Shown in pieces: positions 1 through 5,522 of a stretch of DNA of 6,867 nucleotides (position 1 is its first letter; each line of letters begins with the position of its first letter). Position numbers and translations under genes: made by a program. Source of the stretch: Halobacteroidaceae bacterium (lineage in GTDB: Bacteria; Bacillota; Halanaerobiia; B1SED10-174); contig PUKG01000297.1 of assembly GCA_003550445.1 (NCBI GenBank), forward strand, positions 1 to 6,867, read 5' to 3'. The notes beneath the pieces are model-generated. The model was not told where the DNA came from and ran no database searches. It was given only the letters and a program-made list of their open reading frames with translations.

Positions 1-1391
1 GAAAAAAATAAATTTCTATATTTTCCACTAACCTTGGGTGCTTTAAACCCGAGGTTTTTTCTTCGATCAGAAACCACTCCATAAATGGCTCCTTTATTAG
101 AAAGGTAAAGCCGATAAATATCTTCCGGAGTCCACATTAATTCTGTTACAATGTGCTTACGGAGGTCTGTCAAGCCCATTTTCTCAAGTTTTTCCAATAC
201 ATTTGCCCTGAGTTTTTTGTAATCTTCTCGGGAGAAGGGAGGTTTTTGTAAATAAGGAATGTGAGGAAGAATTTTTATTACTTCTCCCCCCGGGGGAGCG
301 GTAGATGAATTGGTTTTTGTAGGAGCAACAAGGTAAATCGTGGGATCGCTTGGGAGTTTTTTGTCTTTAAATATTGTGGAGAAATGTTCTTTAGGATCTG
401 AAGAAAAGAAAAAATTATGGTGAGCTAGTTGGGGGTATTGTCTGTTTATTCCAAGGTGGAGAACCAAGCCGGAACAGGCCGGTTCAAATCGATTAAACTT
501 CCGGATAAAGCTTTGCTCTTCTCCCAGGAGTTCCTGGTAGGTGGGGATAACCTCCATGTTGGAAACAAAAATATCTCCTTCGATAATTTCTCCATCTTCC
601 AGCTGCATACTGGTAATTTTATCCCCATTGGTAAACAGCCCAATTACTTCCTGTTCCAGGTAGATTTTCCCCCCCAGCTCGAGAAAAAGTTTTTGCAGGG
701 CCTGGCTGAGGTTGAATAACCCTCCCTTAACATACCAGAGTCCAAATTTGTGCTGAATATATGGCATTAAATTTAAAACGGCGGGTGCTGAATAAGGAGA
801 AGAACCCACGTATTTACAAAAGAAATTAAGGATGTCGATTAAGTAGGGATTAGAAATATAGCGCCTTACCCCCCTGTCGACTGTCGAAAACATATCAAAA
901 CCTTTAATGGTTTCGGATATTCCATGGTACTTGATAAGTTGTGGCAGGGTGTCAATTCCTTTTTTAAAATAACCTTTTTCTACCTGTTGATATAATTCCT
1001 GGGCGTATGATAAGAAGCGGGAGATTTCCTGGCCATCCTTTTGAGTAAAAAGTTCATTTTTTTGAACCATGGTTTCGGGACTGGAATAAAGGTCAATAAT
1101 GGTCCCATCTGGGAAAAAGTTTCTCCACTGCAGGTCAAGAAGTTCAAAGTCAACGTAATCTTCGATTCTTCGATTACTTTCTTCAAATACCCGGGAAAAA
1201 ATATGAGGCATTGTTAAAATTGATGGCCCAAGGTCAAAGGAAAAACCATCCTGTTCTGTATAGTTAAGCTTCCCACCGAGGTGGCTGTTTTTTTCGAAAA
1301 TATCAACTCTAAAGCCAGAGTTAAGAAGGGAAATACCTGCTGCAATTCCCCCCAGTCCTCCTCCAATAATACGAACCTTTGGAATCTCCAT
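1..1391 (-). CDS. CrtI/CrtN-family FAD-dependent carotenoid desaturase (C-terminus cut by window edge)
   Basis: Reading down from ATG at 1391-1389 gives 463 codons with no stop before the window edge. The N-terminus is a dinucleotide-binding fold, VRIIGGGLGGIAAG (residues 6-19), followed by the acidic strand end DIFEK and the HLGGKLN motif where FAD is bound. The DLGPSILTMPHIF segment is typical of phytoene/diapophytoene desaturases. Near the cut end, SGKYRNLFF is what normally precedes the C-terminal FAD motif (GAS-HPGxGIP-like), so only about 30 residues are missing. Family members dehydrogenate phytoene or 4,4'-diapophytoene stepwise to coloured polyenes at the membrane. The pattern reminds me of CrtN, the C30 enzyme, but substrate cannot be decided from sequence alone; a ketolase/oxidase (CrtP-type) or a desaturase for another isoprenoid is possible. 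A GGCGGGG ribosome site lies about 8 bases upstream of the ATG. No other carotenoid gene is visible here; partners could lie left of the window. Confidence 0.9.
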   Translation of the reverse strand, partial: MEIPKVRIIGGGLGGIAAGISLLNSGFRVDIFEKNSHLGGKLNYTEQDGFSFDLGPSILTMPHIFSRVFEESNRRIEDYVDFELLDLQWRNFFPDGTIIDLYSSPETMVQKNELFTQKDGQEISRFLSYAQELYQQVEKGYFKKGIDTLPQLIKYHGISETIKGFDMFSTVDRGVRRYISNPYLIDILNFFCKYVGSSPYSAPAVLNLMPYIQHKFGLWYVKGGLFNLSQALQKLFLELGGKIYLEQEVIGLFTNGDKITSMQLEDGEIIEGDIFVSNMEVIPTYQELLGEEQSFIRKFNRFEPACSGLVLHLGINRQYPQLAHHNFFFSSDPKEHFSTIFKDKKLPSDPTIYLVAPTKTNSSTAPPGGEVIKILPHIPYLQKPPFSREDYKKLRANVLEKLEKMGLTDLRKHIVTELMWTPEDIYRLYLSNKGAIYGVVSDRRKNLGFKAPKVSGKYRNLFF

Positions 1392-1414
1392 TTGAAATCC
1401 CCGCCTTTTTACAG

Positions 1415-1445
1415 AATATAGTAATAATTCTAATTTTGCGGTGAA
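1415..1445 (-). promoter_or_regulatory. Weak candidate promoter for the carotenoid desaturase
   Basis: On the minus strand TTCACC (1445-1440) stands 19 bases before TATATT (1420-1415), about 25 bases upstream of the start codon. Only four of six bases match the -35 consensus and the spacing is long, so this is a guess. A second possible -10, TAGAAT (1432-1427), lacks a -35 partner. The rest of 1392-1489 holds nothing else I recognise. Confidence 0.25.
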
Positions 1446-1489
1446 AAATCCTGCAGAACCCAGTTATTCAAGGAAAATTTCTCCTGGTA

Positions 1490-1518
1490 TTGACAAAAAC
1501 AAGATTAAGTGATAAAAT
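1490..1518 (+). promoter_or_regulatory. Sigma-A type promoter of the ArsR-like regulator
   Basis: A perfect -35 TTGACA (1490-1495), a 17-base spacer and a -10 TAAAAT (1513-1518) predict transcription from about 1525. That places the start of the transcript inside the left arm of the dyad at 1523-1544, a standard position for a repressor site. Confidence 0.85.
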
Positions 1519-1522
1519 TAAA

Positions 1523-1544
1523 TCGGTCAATAAAAACTGACCGA
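1523..1544. promoter_or_regulatory. Operator-like dyad TCGGTCA-N8-TGACCGA (copy 1)
   Basis: The perfect 7-base inverted repeat has arms at 1523-1529 and 1538-1544 around an A-rich 8-base spacer. It sits just after the -10 element, and its last base enters the AGGAGG ribosome site (1544-1549) of the regulator gene. A near copy of the whole element, including flanking AAA and a final G, recurs at 2146-2170. Position and symmetry fit an autoregulatory binding site for the winged-helix protein encoded next. A hairpin in the leader RNA is the alternative. Confidence 0.7.
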
Positions 1545-1556
1545 GGAGGAGCCCCA

Positions 1557-2117
1557 ATGAAAAAGGTTTTGTTTTTAGATAAATTAGAACAATTAAAGGC
1601 CCTTAGCGATCCTTTGCGGATTACAATTTTATCTCATTTAATGGAAGACTCTTATACAGGCCAGCAGCTTTCTGAGATTCTGGAAATTCCTCGTTCAAAG
1701 GTCCATTACCACCTGGGAGAACTGGAAAGAAACGGGATAATAGAAGTTGTTCGAAGGGAAGAAAAGAGTGGAATCATGCAGAAGTTTTATCGTTCTGTTG
1801 GCAAGTCAATAGTACCAAGTGATGATTTGATGACTTTTGTTGATAGCGGTTCTGTAAGACAGCTGGGATTGGAAGTAATAAACCGTTTAAAAGGAAAAAT
1901 GCTTAGGGCGCCCCTTTCAGCTTTTGAATTTCGTCCGGGGTCAATTGAAGATCAAACTTCCTATTTTACTCAATTTGATGTAAGGATGGAACCCGAAGAA
2001 TTTGCAGCTTTTCTTACAGAATTTGAGAAACTTATGGAGAAGATGAAAAAAAGGGATGGGAGTGGAAGCAAAAAGTTTTCCGTAGGTTTTACCGGGTTTT
2101 GTTCAGAGACAAATTAA
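1557..2117 (+). CDS. ArsR-like winged helix-turn-helix transcriptional regulator
   Basis: The protein has 186 residues. Residues 8-29 (LEQLKALSDPLRITILSHL) form the opening helices of an ArsR/HTH_20-type winged helix. Residues 33-66 hold the DNA-reading unit, with recognition helix RSKVHYHLGELERNG (46-60), and residues 67-82 form the wing. The CxC metal-binding motif of classical ArsR sensors is absent, so metal sensing at that site is unlikely. Residues 85-186 form an extension of unknown function with an acidic helical stretch (145-165), perhaps for effector binding or dimer contacts. The ATG at 1557 was chosen because AGGAGG lies 7 bases upstream. An in-frame GTG at 1509 lies between the -35 and -10 boxes and would precede the predicted RNA start. 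The gene probably represses itself through the dyad at 1523-1544. It diverges from the carotenoid desaturase, but the dyad is some 80 bases from that gene's candidate promoter, so joint control is uncertain. Confidence 0.9.
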   Translation: MKKVLFLDKLEQLKALSDPLRITILSHLMEDSYTGQQLSEILEIPRSKVHYHLGELERNGIIEVVRREEKSGIMQKFYRSVGKSIVPSDDLMTFVDSGSVRQLGLEVINRLKGKMLRAPLSAFEFRPGSIEDQTSYFTQFDVRMEPEEFAAFLTEFEKLMEKMKKRDGSGSKKFSVGFTGFCSETN

Positions 2118-2142
2118 ACCCCTGGGAAGGGTTTAATTTTTT
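2111..2142 (+). terminator. Intrinsic terminator overlapping the regulator stop codon
   Basis: A perfect 11-bp stem (AAATTAAACCC at 2111-2121 with GGGTTTAATTT at 2129-2139) and a 7-base loop end in a run of six T. The stop codon TAA of the regulator (2115-2117) lies inside the left arm. This ends the regulator transcript, so the following small ORF probably needs its own promoter or readthrough. Confidence 0.85.
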
Positions 2143-2145
2143 ACC

Positions 2146-2170
2146 AAATCGTCAAAAAAAACTGACCGAG
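2146..2170. repeat. Second copy of the operator-like element
   Basis: These 25 bases match 1520-1545 except for one deleted G in the left arm (TCGTCA instead of TCGGTCA) and one T-to-A change in the spacer. The right arm ACTGACCGAG (2161-2170) is identical. A possible promoter straddles it: TCGTCA (2149-2154) as a weak -35, 16 bases, then TAAAAT (2171-2176). A bound protein would then sit between the two boxes, unlike copy 1, which lies after the -10. The predicted RNA start would leave only about 16 bases before the small ORF, so the promoter assignment is tentative. Confidence 0.65.
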
Positions 2171-2198
2171 TAAAATTATATGAAAGGAGAGGGAAAAT

Positions 2199-2342
2199 TT
2201 GTTCAACCTTTACCTGGCGGAAAAAAGGTTTGAAGAGCAAAAAAATTCTCCTCGGGAAAATCGGCAAATCAGACTTAACAGGCCAAAAACAAAAATTTTC
2301 TTTATTATTCTTTTAACCAGGTTAAAATCGTTTTTTCAATAA
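2199..2342 (+). CDS. Small ORF of 47 codons under the second operator copy, function unknown
   Basis: TTG at 2199 follows AAAGGAGAGGG (2183-2193) at a good distance (AGGAG ends 9 bases upstream), and the frame runs to TAA at 2340-2342. The product begins MFNLYLAEKRFEEQK, has a basic middle (RENRQIRLNRPKTK) and ends in a hydrophobic stretch, IFFIILLTRL, plus KSFFQ. The last third could lie on or in the membrane as a basic amphipathic or short transmembrane helix. It is followed by its own terminator (2372-2417) and preceded by the copied operator, which argues that it is a real transcription unit. It loosely recalls short NxYL-start, Arg-rich proteins found in many Gram-positive genomes, but this is memory, not a search. 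A decayed gene remnant is the alternative. Confidence 0.5.
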   Translation: MFNLYLAEKRFEEQKNSPRENRQIRLNRPKTKIFFIILLTRLKSFFQ

Positions 2343-2371
2343 CAAAACAGGTGATTTTTTAAATCGAAAGG

Positions 2372-2417
2372 AAAAACAGGAGTTAACAGTCTTCCTTCCC
2401 CCCAACTCCTGTTTTTT
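2372..2417 (+). terminator. Intrinsic terminator after the small ORF
   Basis: A 13-bp perfect stem (AAAAACAGGAGTT at 2372-2384 with AACTCCTGTTTTT at 2404-2416) encloses a 19-base loop and ends in six T (2412-2417). It isolates the small-ORF unit from the racemase promoter that follows. Confidence 0.85.
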
Positions 2418-2451
2418 CTTTGCAAAGAAACGGGTAATTAGAATGGTCATG

Positions 2452-2460
2452 TGATATAAT
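2452..2460 (+). promoter_or_regulatory. Extended -10 promoter of the racemase gene
   Basis: TGATATAAT contains a perfect TATAAT (2455-2460) with the TGn extension. No good -35 is found 16-18 bases upstream, which is usual for extended -10 promoters. The box ends 28 bases before the racemase start codon. Confidence 0.65.
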
Positions 2461-2488
2461 GGAAAAAATTCTTCGGGAGGCAGGCCGC

Positions 2489-3181
2489 ATGAAAACTTTG
2501 GGTTTAATTGGAGGCATGAGCTGGGAATCAACCAGCGAATATTACCGAATAATTAACCAAACCGTTCGAGAAAAACTTGGCCCAGCCCATTCCTGTAAAA
2601 GTATTATTTATTCGGTTAACTTTGCAGATATTTCTTCCCTGCAGCATCAGGGAAAATGGGAAACCCTTGCCTCTGAAATGGAGCGGATCGGGATTTGCCT
2701 GGAAAAGGCAGGAGCCGATGTAATTATTATTTGCTCCAATACTATGCATATTATGGTGGATACAGTCCAAAAAGCTGTAGGGGTTCCCCTATTGCATATT
2801 GCAGATGCTACAGGGGAGGCAATAAAGGATGAGGGATTAAAAAAGGTAGGCCTTTTGGGAACAAAGTTTACCATGGAGAACGATTTTTATTCTTCTCTCC
2901 TTAAGGATAAACACGGGATCGAAACGATTATTCCCACAGAAGATGATAGGGAAGTTGTTCACGAAATAATTTATACCGAGTTGATTTCGGGGAAAATCTT
3001 TGACAGATCAAGAAATAAATTTTTAAAAGTTATTGAACGTCTGGCAGAAAGAGGAGCAGAAGGGGTAATACTTGGTTGCACAGAGATTCCTCTCTTGGTA
3101 AAACAAAAGGACACTTTTTTACCCCTTTTTGATACAACTCTGATCCATGCTAAAGGAGCGGTGGAATTACTTTTGGGGTAA
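2489..3181 (+). CDS. Aspartate/glutamate racemase family protein
   Basis: The product has 230 residues, the usual size of the cofactor-independent Asp/Glu racemase family. It starts with the family signature LGLIGGMSWESTSEYY (4-19). The two cysteines that act as the opposing acid/base pair are present: Cys82 in CSNTMH (82-87) and Cys197 in GCTEIPLL (196-203). Both halves of the pseudo-symmetric fold are complete. Such enzymes invert the alpha-carbon of aspartate, glutamate or, in the YgeA/RacX branch, broader amino acids, in the cytosol; the GGMSWEST start resembles that branch, so substrate stays open. ATG at 2489 was chosen because GGGAGG (2475-2480) lies 8 bases upstream. An in-frame ATG at 2459 overlaps the -10 box and cannot lie on the main transcript. 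The acetyltransferase starts 41 bases downstream with no terminator between, so both are probably co-transcribed. Confidence 0.92.
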   Translation: MKTLGLIGGMSWESTSEYYRIINQTVREKLGPAHSCKSIIYSVNFADISSLQHQGKWETLASEMERIGICLEKAGADVIIICSNTMHIMVDTVQKAVGVPLLHIADATGEAIKDEGLKKVGLLGTKFTMENDFYSSLLKDKHGIETIIPTEDDREVVHEIIYTELISGKIFDRSRNKFLKVIERLAERGAEGVILGCTEIPLLVKQKDTFLPLFDTTLIHAKGAVELLLG

Positions 3182-3222
3182 TAAAGTAATCGGGAAAAGT
3201 TTTTTTCAGGAGTGAATTGATA

Positions 3223-4041
3223 ATGGTTTTTGAACTAGAGAGGAGCCAATTTGGCAGGTGTGAAAATGTAGTTAATCCACGGGGTCAACTTGAAGTCAAG
3301 GCCATAATAGAGGGAATTAATCCGGGCCGGGTTTTTGTTGATAATAAAAACAGGCCTTCTTCCGGCCTGGTTTGGTTGGGTAACCATGACGGGTTTTTTT
3401 TCTTTGGAGATGAGAAAAATGGCCAGTTTATAAAAAAGATCCCCATTTTTATTGACCGGGTAATCGCTCCTCAGGCCAGAGAGTTTGGTTTGCAATGGTT
3501 TGAATGTTTTGGAAATCATCGGGGTTGGGAAAAGGCAATAGAAAATATTTTCGCCCAAAAGGAACTGAAATGTTGGAATCAAAAAGTCTTTACGATGTCT
3601 GAAAGGGGAGGAAATGTTTTAAGGGATGTATTCCTTCCCCGGGAATTTTCTCTTTTCAGGCTTTCTCGGGAAAACTTTTCCCAGGAAATATCCAACTTTC
3701 TTTTCTGGGCAAAACGGATCTGCCAATTCTGGGATGATCCAATAAGTTTTTTTGAAAAGGGGATTGGTTACGGTATCTTGAAGGATAAAGAAATTGTGGG
3801 TCTTTGTTTTTCTGGTTTTGTTTCGGGCTCAACCCACGGGATTGATATTGAAACCCTTCCTGATTTCCAGGGGAAAAAGCTGGCTCAAATAATGGCTGGA
3901 GAATTTTTGAAAGAGTGCAATATAAGGAATTTTCGTCCCTACTGGGATTGCATGGAGAGTAACAGACCATCAGAAGCGGTTGCCCGCAAGATTGGTCTGG
4001 TGGAGGCTTTTACTTACAAAGGATATGAGTTTTCCCTGTGA
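3223..4041 (+). CDS. Two-domain GNAT family N-acetyltransferase (GNAT_acetyltran type)
   Basis: The product has 272 residues. The N-terminal part has the pattern AIIEGINPGRVFVDNKNRPSS (27-47), followed by a phenylalanine-rich strand FFFFGDEKN (58-66), as I recall for the GNAT_acetyltran family (PF12746). The C-terminal half is the acetyltransferase fold: strand GYGILKDKEIVGLCFSG (182-198), then GIDIETLPDFQGKKLAQ (206-222), where acetyl-CoA pyrophosphate is normally bound, and PYWDCMESNRPSEAVARKIGL (239-259 region), typical of the last strand and helix. The loop QGKKLA (216-221) carries Lys where the Q/RxxGxG/A motif usually has Gly, so cofactor binding may be altered. ATG at 3223 follows AGGAG (3208-3212) by 10 bases; an in-frame TTG at 3217 is only 4 bases away from that site. 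Acceptor unknown. It probably shares a transcript with the racemase. Confidence 0.85.
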   Translation: MVFELERSQFGRCENVVNPRGQLEVKAIIEGINPGRVFVDNKNRPSSGLVWLGNHDGFFFFGDEKNGQFIKKIPIFIDRVIAPQAREFGLQWFECFGNHRGWEKAIENIFAQKELKCWNQKVFTMSERGGNVLRDVFLPREFSLFRLSRENFSQEISNFLFWAKRICQFWDDPISFFEKGIGYGILKDKEIVGLCFSGFVSGSTHGIDIETLPDFQGKKLAQIMAGEFLKECNIRNFRPYWDCMESNRPSEAVARKIGLVEAFTYKGYEFSL

Positions 4042-4082
4042 AAGAATGATTTTTAACTTCTAAATAACCACAAAAAAATTAC

Positions 4083-4106
4083 TGTTTTAATTTTATCATT
4101 AAAACA
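4083..4106. repeat. A/T-rich hairpin next to the bidirectional terminator
   Basis: TGTTTTAAT (4083-4091) and ATTAAAACA (4098-4106) form a 9-bp stem with loop TTTATC. It lies one base before the main terminator hairpin. It may help stop or protect the 3' end of the racemase-acetyltransferase RNA, but it is weak. Confidence 0.4.
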
Positions 4107-4107
4107 A

Positions 4108-4144
4108 AAAAGGGCCGGGTTTTATTCAAAAATCCGGCCCTTTT
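4108..4144. terminator. Bidirectional terminator between convergent genes
   Basis: The stem core GGGCCGG (4112-4118) pairs with CCGGCCC (4134-4140). It extends outward with four A-T pairs and inward through one G-T and four T-A pairs, leaving loop ATTCA (4124-4128). Reading leftward, the stem is followed by TTTTTTGTTTT, which ends the methyltransferase RNA well. Reading rightward there are only four T before CCC, enough for the acetyltransferase side with lower strength. Confidence 0.88.
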
Positions 4145-4147
4145 CCC

Positions 4148-5194
4148 TTAGGCAAAAGGGGAATAGCTTACAGAAATAGAATTGTCCTCCTCATGTTCAA
4201 TTTTTTCCATGATATTAAATTTAATTTCCCTTTCCTGTCGGGTTATTACAGGAAAATCATGATTATAGTTCTGGTACTTAAAGGTTTTGCCAAGTAAATT
4301 TCTTTCTCTGACAAAGTCAAGGTGTTTTTCAACTCGCTTTTTAATATACTGGTTTCCTTGAGATTTGAAGTCAAGGGCAATTTCCAGGGCAGTTTTTCTC
4401 AGATTTTCTTCTATGTCAATGGAGATACTATTTCTTTCAGAACACATTGCAGCAAGCATTACCGTTCCCAAGCCTGCAAAAGGGTCTAATATATTATCCC
4501 CTTTAACAGAAAACATGCTTACCAATCTATAGGCTAGTTCAAATGGAAAAGACCCACTGCGTTTTCTTAGGTCATTTTTGGCAATTTTTTGCCTTGTTCC
4601 TTTTAGGTTTAACCAAACATCAGAAAACCAGTTATTTCTTTCCTCCCAAAAAAAAGCACTTTCCCGCCGGGTTTTTTTCTCTTCAGGGGTATTAAACTCC
4701 CTTTTTGTTTTTTTCCGCAAAATAAGGATATGCTCATGTTCCAGGGTTACATATGCTCCGGGAGGTAGCATACCTGAACCCATAAATTTATTGGGTGAAT
4801 TGGTTTCTTTTCGCCAGATTATTGAGGGGAGAGAAGAAAAACCAATTTTTCTACAACTTTCAAGAATACGGGAATGATTGGGATACAAGCTAAAATTACT
4901 TCCCAGGGAACGAGTGGCATCCCCAATGTTAATGCAGGCTATTCCACCCTTTTTCAATACCCTAAAAACTTCTTTCCAGGCTTTATCAAGTTCGCAGTGC
5001 ATTAATTCAAATGCCCTAAAACCCTCATTTAAAGAAAGTTTCTCGGCAATTTCAGGATTGAGATTGGAAAAGGTTTCATCCCACATTTCAATCATTGGGT
5101 AGGGTGGAGAAGTTACCATCAACTCAATGCTGTTATCCGGGATTTGTTTTAAGTCCCTCGCATCCCCGGCAAAAAAAATATGCTTGGTTTGCAT
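4148..5194 (-). CDS. Site-specific DNA methyltransferase, beta class (N4-cytosine or N6-adenine)
   Basis: The product has 348 residues. Catalytic motif IV, TSPPYPM, is at residues 28-34, just after the GDARDL opening. The S-adenosylmethionine site, motif I, is near the C-terminus (LDPFAGLGTVMLAA, 236-249), preceded by a motif X-like segment RSGSFPFELAYRL (212-224). The order IV then X/I defines the beta class. A Ser rather than Asp before PPY is typical of N4-cytosine enzymes but also occurs in some N6-adenine ones. The middle (residues 160-210) is charged and likely includes the target-recognition region. About 70 residues after the fold (from about 280) have no motif I recognise. ATG at 5194 follows AAGGAG (5208-5203) by 8 bases; a TTG two codons upstream lies too close to that site. 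No restriction endonuclease lies next to it within the window, so it may be solitary. The adjoining divergent gene is a zinc-ribbon-like protein. Confidence 0.93.
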   Translation of the reverse strand: MQTKHIFFAGDARDLKQIPDNSIELMVTSPPYPMIEMWDETFSNLNPEIAEKLSLNEGFRAFELMHCELDKAWKEVFRVLKKGGIACINIGDATRSLGSNFSLYPNHSRILESCRKIGFSSLPSIIWRKETNSPNKFMGSGMLPPGAYVTLEHEHILILRKKTKREFNTPEEKKTRRESAFFWEERNNWFSDVWLNLKGTRQKIAKNDLRKRSGSFPFELAYRLVSMFSVKGDNILDPFAGLGTVMLAAMCSERNSISIDIEENLRKTALEIALDFKSQGNQYIKKRVEKHLDFVRERNLLGKTFKYQNYNHDFPVITRQEREIKFNIMEKIEHEEDNSISVSYSPFA

Positions 5195-5221
5195 TACCAA
5201 TTCTCCTTGAAAAAAATTATT

Positions 5222-5246
5222 TGGCCAGATCTTCCAAAGCTGGCCA
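5222..5246 (-). promoter_or_regulatory. Inverted repeat/hairpin in the methyltransferase leader
   Basis: TGGCCAG (5222-5228) and CTGGCCA (5240-5246) form a 7-bp GC-rich stem with an 11-base loop. On the minus strand it is followed by AATAA and seven T (5216-5210), and then the AAGGAG ribosome site. It could be an attenuator-like hairpin, although the T run starts five bases late for a classical terminator. It could instead be an operator; each arm also contains the palindrome TGGCCA. The rest of 5247-5348 holds only the weak promoter candidate. Confidence 0.5.
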
Positions 5247-5284
5247 GGATGAAAATCAAAAACAACCTTTTCTATTTGCCTATA

Positions 5285-5313
5285 ATATTAACAGAGGAGA
5301 AAGAGAAAAGCAA
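5285..5313 (-). promoter_or_regulatory. Weak candidate promoter for the methyltransferase
   Basis: On the minus strand TTGCTT (5313-5308) is followed after 17 bases by TAATAT (5290-5285). Both boxes are imperfect. It would give a leader of about 80 bases containing the 5222-5246 hairpin. On the plus strand a TATAAT (5281-5286) overlaps the same spot but lacks a -35. Confidence 0.3.
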
Positions 5314-5348
5314 TCTGGCTTTGGGAAAACCAAAATAGTTTTTAAAAA

Positions 5349-5522
5349 GTGATTATTACCCAAAACCTGGCAGTTTTCCTTCCGGGTTTAAATTCAAAAG
5401 GGAAAAAATGTAGAGTGAAAAAATGGCTTCAAAATCAAAAAAAAATTAACGACAAAGGATATTTTATCCTAAAGGGGAAAAAGATTATTGAAAAAAGAAT
5501 TCAGGAGTGGGAAATTTGTTGA
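5349..5522 (+). CDS. Possible small ORF of 57 codons overlapping the zinc-ribbon gene
   Basis: An open frame runs from GTG at 5349 to TGA at 5520-5522; an internal GTG at 5415 would give 35 codons. The second half looks protein-like: INDKGYFILKGKKIIEKR followed by IQEWEIC, strongly basic with alternating hydrophobics. Its stop overlaps the next gene's start region; TTG at 5519 and TGA share TTGA, a typical coupling overlap. Against it, neither GTG has a good ribosome site and the A-rich DNA easily gives lysine-rich open frames. A small dyad AGGATA-TTT-TATCCT lies inside (5456-5470). Function unknown. Confidence 0.3.
   Translation: MIITQNLAVFLPGLNSKGKKCRVKKWLQNQKKINDKGYFILKGKKIIEKRIQEWEIC

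Noticed and set aside
429..719. Plus-strand open frame inside the carotenoid desaturase region
   Set aside because: It is antisense to an intact, motif-bearing CrtI-family gene and shows no family features of its own.
1509..1556. In-frame GTG at 1509 extending the regulator by 16 residues
   Set aside because: It overlaps the promoter between -35 and -10, has no ribosome site, and the extension translates the operator.
2459..2488. In-frame ATG at 2459 extending the racemase by 10 residues
   Set aside because: It overlaps the TATAAT box; ATG at 2489 has GGGAGG at the right distance and matches the family N-terminus.
2118..2488. Riboswitch or small RNA in the stretch between regulator and racemase
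   Set aside because: The structures there are two simple terminators, the operator copy and a small ORF; no conserved riboswitch core is recognisable.
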